Of a stretch of 17,584 nucleotides of DNA, positions 16,375-17,584 are shown one piece after another; the stretch's first letter is position 1; each line of letters starts with the position of its first letter. Origin of the DNA: JBEKHI01 sp050012355 (GTDB lineage: Bacteria > Actinomycetota > Actinomycetes > Streptosporangiales > Streptosporangiaceae); contig JBEKHI010000145.1 in assembly GCA_050012355.1 (NCBI GenBank), forward strand, positions 1-17,584, written 5' to 3'. The position numbers and the translations under genes are program-made. The notes under the pieces are model-generated. The model did no database searches, was not told where the DNA came from, and saw only the letters and a list, made by a program, of their open reading frames with translations.

Positions 16375-16404
16375 CGTGCACCGGCCAAACGAGCATTCGG
16401 CAGA

Positions 16405-17436
16405 ATGGGTCGAGTGCGGTACATCATCATTGGTGCGGGTGCGGTAGGCGGGACGATAGGCGGCTGCCTCTTCCAGGGTGGTCACGACGTGGTGCTGGTG
16501 GCACGCGGAGCGCATTTGGACGTGCTGCGCTCCCGGGGCCTCACGCTGGCGACACCACTGGGGACCGAGACACTGGCCATCCCCGCGGTCGGCGGCCCCG
16601 GTGAGCTGACGCTGCGGGATGGTGACGTGCTCGTCCTGTCGACCAAGGGCCAGGACACGGCGGGAGTGCTCGATGACTGGGCCTGGCAGCCTGTCGGCGG
16701 CACCGCCGGCGGCTCCGCGGCCGCGGAGGCGCTGCCGTTCGTCTGCGCGCAGAATGGCGTCGCGAACGAGGGCTTCGCGCTTCGCCGCTTCCGCCATGTG
16801 TACGGGATGTGCGTCTGGCTGCCCGCGACGCACCTTGAGCCGGGCACGGTCGTCGCGCAGGGCACACCGCTCGCGGGACTGCTGCCCGTCGGCCGTTACC
16901 CGTCCGGTACCGACGCGACCGCCGAAGAGATCGGCGCGGACCTGGCGGGGAGCAGGTTCCTCGTGCCGGTGAGCGACAACGTGATGCGCTGGAAGTACGG
17001 CAAGCTGCTCAGCAACCTGAACAACGCGGTTGAGGCGCTGTGCGGGCCTGAGGCCCGGTTCAGCGACGACGCCCGGGAACTGCGCGAGCGGACGCGGGCG
17101 GAGGCACTCGCGGTGCTCGGCGCGGCCGGCATCGCTTACGCCTCCGGCGAGGAGATCGCGGCCGCCCGCGGGAACAAGGTCGACTTCGGCGAGATCGACG
17201 GCTTGACGCGAGCCGGCGGGTCGTCCTGGCAGAGCCTGAGCCGGGGCACCGGCACGATCGAGGCCGACTTCCTCAACGGCGAGATCGTGTTCCTCGGCCG
17301 GACGCACGGCGTGCCGACGCCGGTCAACGAAACGCTGCAGAAGATGGCGAACCAGGCCGCACGGGAGCGCCGGGCGCCAGGCAGCGTCGCGTCCAGGGAG
17401 ATCCTGTGCGCCGCCGCGGTCGGCTGCGCCGGATAG
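16405..17436 (+). CDS. Ketopantoate reductase family oxidoreductase
   Basis: This 343-residue NADP-dependent dehydrogenase belongs to the PanE/ApbA family. Residues 5-16 give the Rossmann loop YIIIGAGAVGG. CAQNGV (115-119) and MRWKYGKLLSNLNNAVEAL (194-212) follow, the latter carrying the probable catalytic Lys200. Then come SSWQSLSRGTGTIEADFLNG (273-292) with the conserved Ser and Glu286, and VPTPVNETL. Family members reduce ketopantoate to pantoate for coenzyme A, but many paralogues act on other keto acids, so I give no symbol. The start may instead be GTG 16414, giving VRYIIIGAG, the usual family beginning; neither has a strong ribosome site. It lies 30 bases after the Clp-N gene and may be cotranscribed. 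No other pantothenate gene is nearby. Confidence 0.88.
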   Translation: MGRVRYIIIGAGAVGGTIGGCLFQGGHDVVLVARGAHLDVLRSRGLTLATPLGTETLAIPAVGGPGELTLRDGDVLVLSTKGQDTAGVLDDWAWQPVGGTAGGSAAAEALPFVCAQNGVANEGFALRRFRHVYGMCVWLPATHLEPGTVVAQGTPLAGLLPVGRYPSGTDATAEEIGADLAGSRFLVPVSDNVMRWKYGKLLSNLNNAVEALCGPEARFSDDARELRERTRAEALAVLGAAGIAYASGEEIAAARGNKVDFGEIDGLTRAGGSSWQSLSRGTGTIEADFLNGEIVFLGRTHGVPTPVNETLQKMANQAARERRAPGSVASREILCAAAVGCAG

Positions 17437-17584
17437 TCCGGGTCGGCCAGAGGGCTTCAGCGAGCCTGGGCGAGCTCGGCGTCGCCGGCCGGGTCAGCAC
17501 CCGGGTGGCCTCGTTGACCCGCGGCAGTCGGCCGTCCGGGTCGAGCAGGGCGAACAGGTTTCTAGCGCTCGATTTCGCTTGGCC
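17437..17584. other. Unassigned right edge
   Basis: These 148 bases after the oxidoreductase stop show no complete gene, terminator or repeat. On the minus strand one frame reads FALLDPDGRLPRVNEATRVL, which faintly resembles the start of a PAS domain, while another frame ends in GDAELAQAR and a stop. The edge may cut a gene entering from the right, but I cannot support a call. Confidence 0.25.

Noticed and set aside
15652..17307. A 551-codon open frame on the minus strand
   Set aside because: It runs antisense to the HTH, Clp-N and oxidoreductase genes, which have clear motifs. It has no family resemblance and is a product of high GC content.
17437..17584. PAS-domain gene entering from the right edge on the minus strand
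   Set aside because: Only about 20 residues look PAS-like, and a competing frame is equally plausible; too short to support.

Overview
The window is GC-rich throughout. Its codons strongly prefer G or C at third positions, GTG starts occur, and its protein families (PknG-type kinase, GlnX-like membrane protein, DUF6924-like protein, HTH/Clp-N pair) are typical of Actinomycetota, probably a soil or acid-tolerant filamentous lineage. No rRNA, tRNA, CRISPR array or transposase was recognised.

Left part (1-4049). Two gene 3' ends point away from each other across a junction near 225, and both lack their 5' halves. Then comes an intact UDP-GlcNAc 2-epimerase (wecB, minus strand). After it lies a lipoprotein made of eight repeats, most carrying a C-x5-C pair. 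Beyond this is debris: a 210-bp partial second copy of the wecB 5' end, the last codons of an acyl-CoA dehydrogenase, and that gene's apparent terminator.

Centre (4050-9722). A four-gene plus-strand operon encodes a GlnX-like four-helix membrane sensor, a PknG-type kinase, a von Willebrand A protein and a zinc-ribbon/FHA protein. In mycobacteria the related GlnH-GlnX-PknG system senses amino acids and acts through an FHA protein. Here the sensor has an in-frame amber codon, the kinase and the FHA protein each carry a frameshift, only the VWA gene is undamaged, and no glnH is present. The operon is either decaying or the sequence has errors.

Right part (9723-17584). A DUF6924-like protein is followed by a second, larger secreted protein, again with eight C-x5-C repeats, ending in three bacterial Ig-like domains. 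A convergent SNF2-family helicase follows. A small HTH regulator has two palindromic operators directly upstream and is translationally coupled to a Clp N-terminal-domain gene, which is frameshifted near its start. A ketopantoate-reductase-family oxidoreductase is last; the final 148 bases are unassigned.

The points most worth attention are the paired eight-repeat extracellular proteins, the damaged kinase operon, and the operator-controlled HTH/Clp-N pair.
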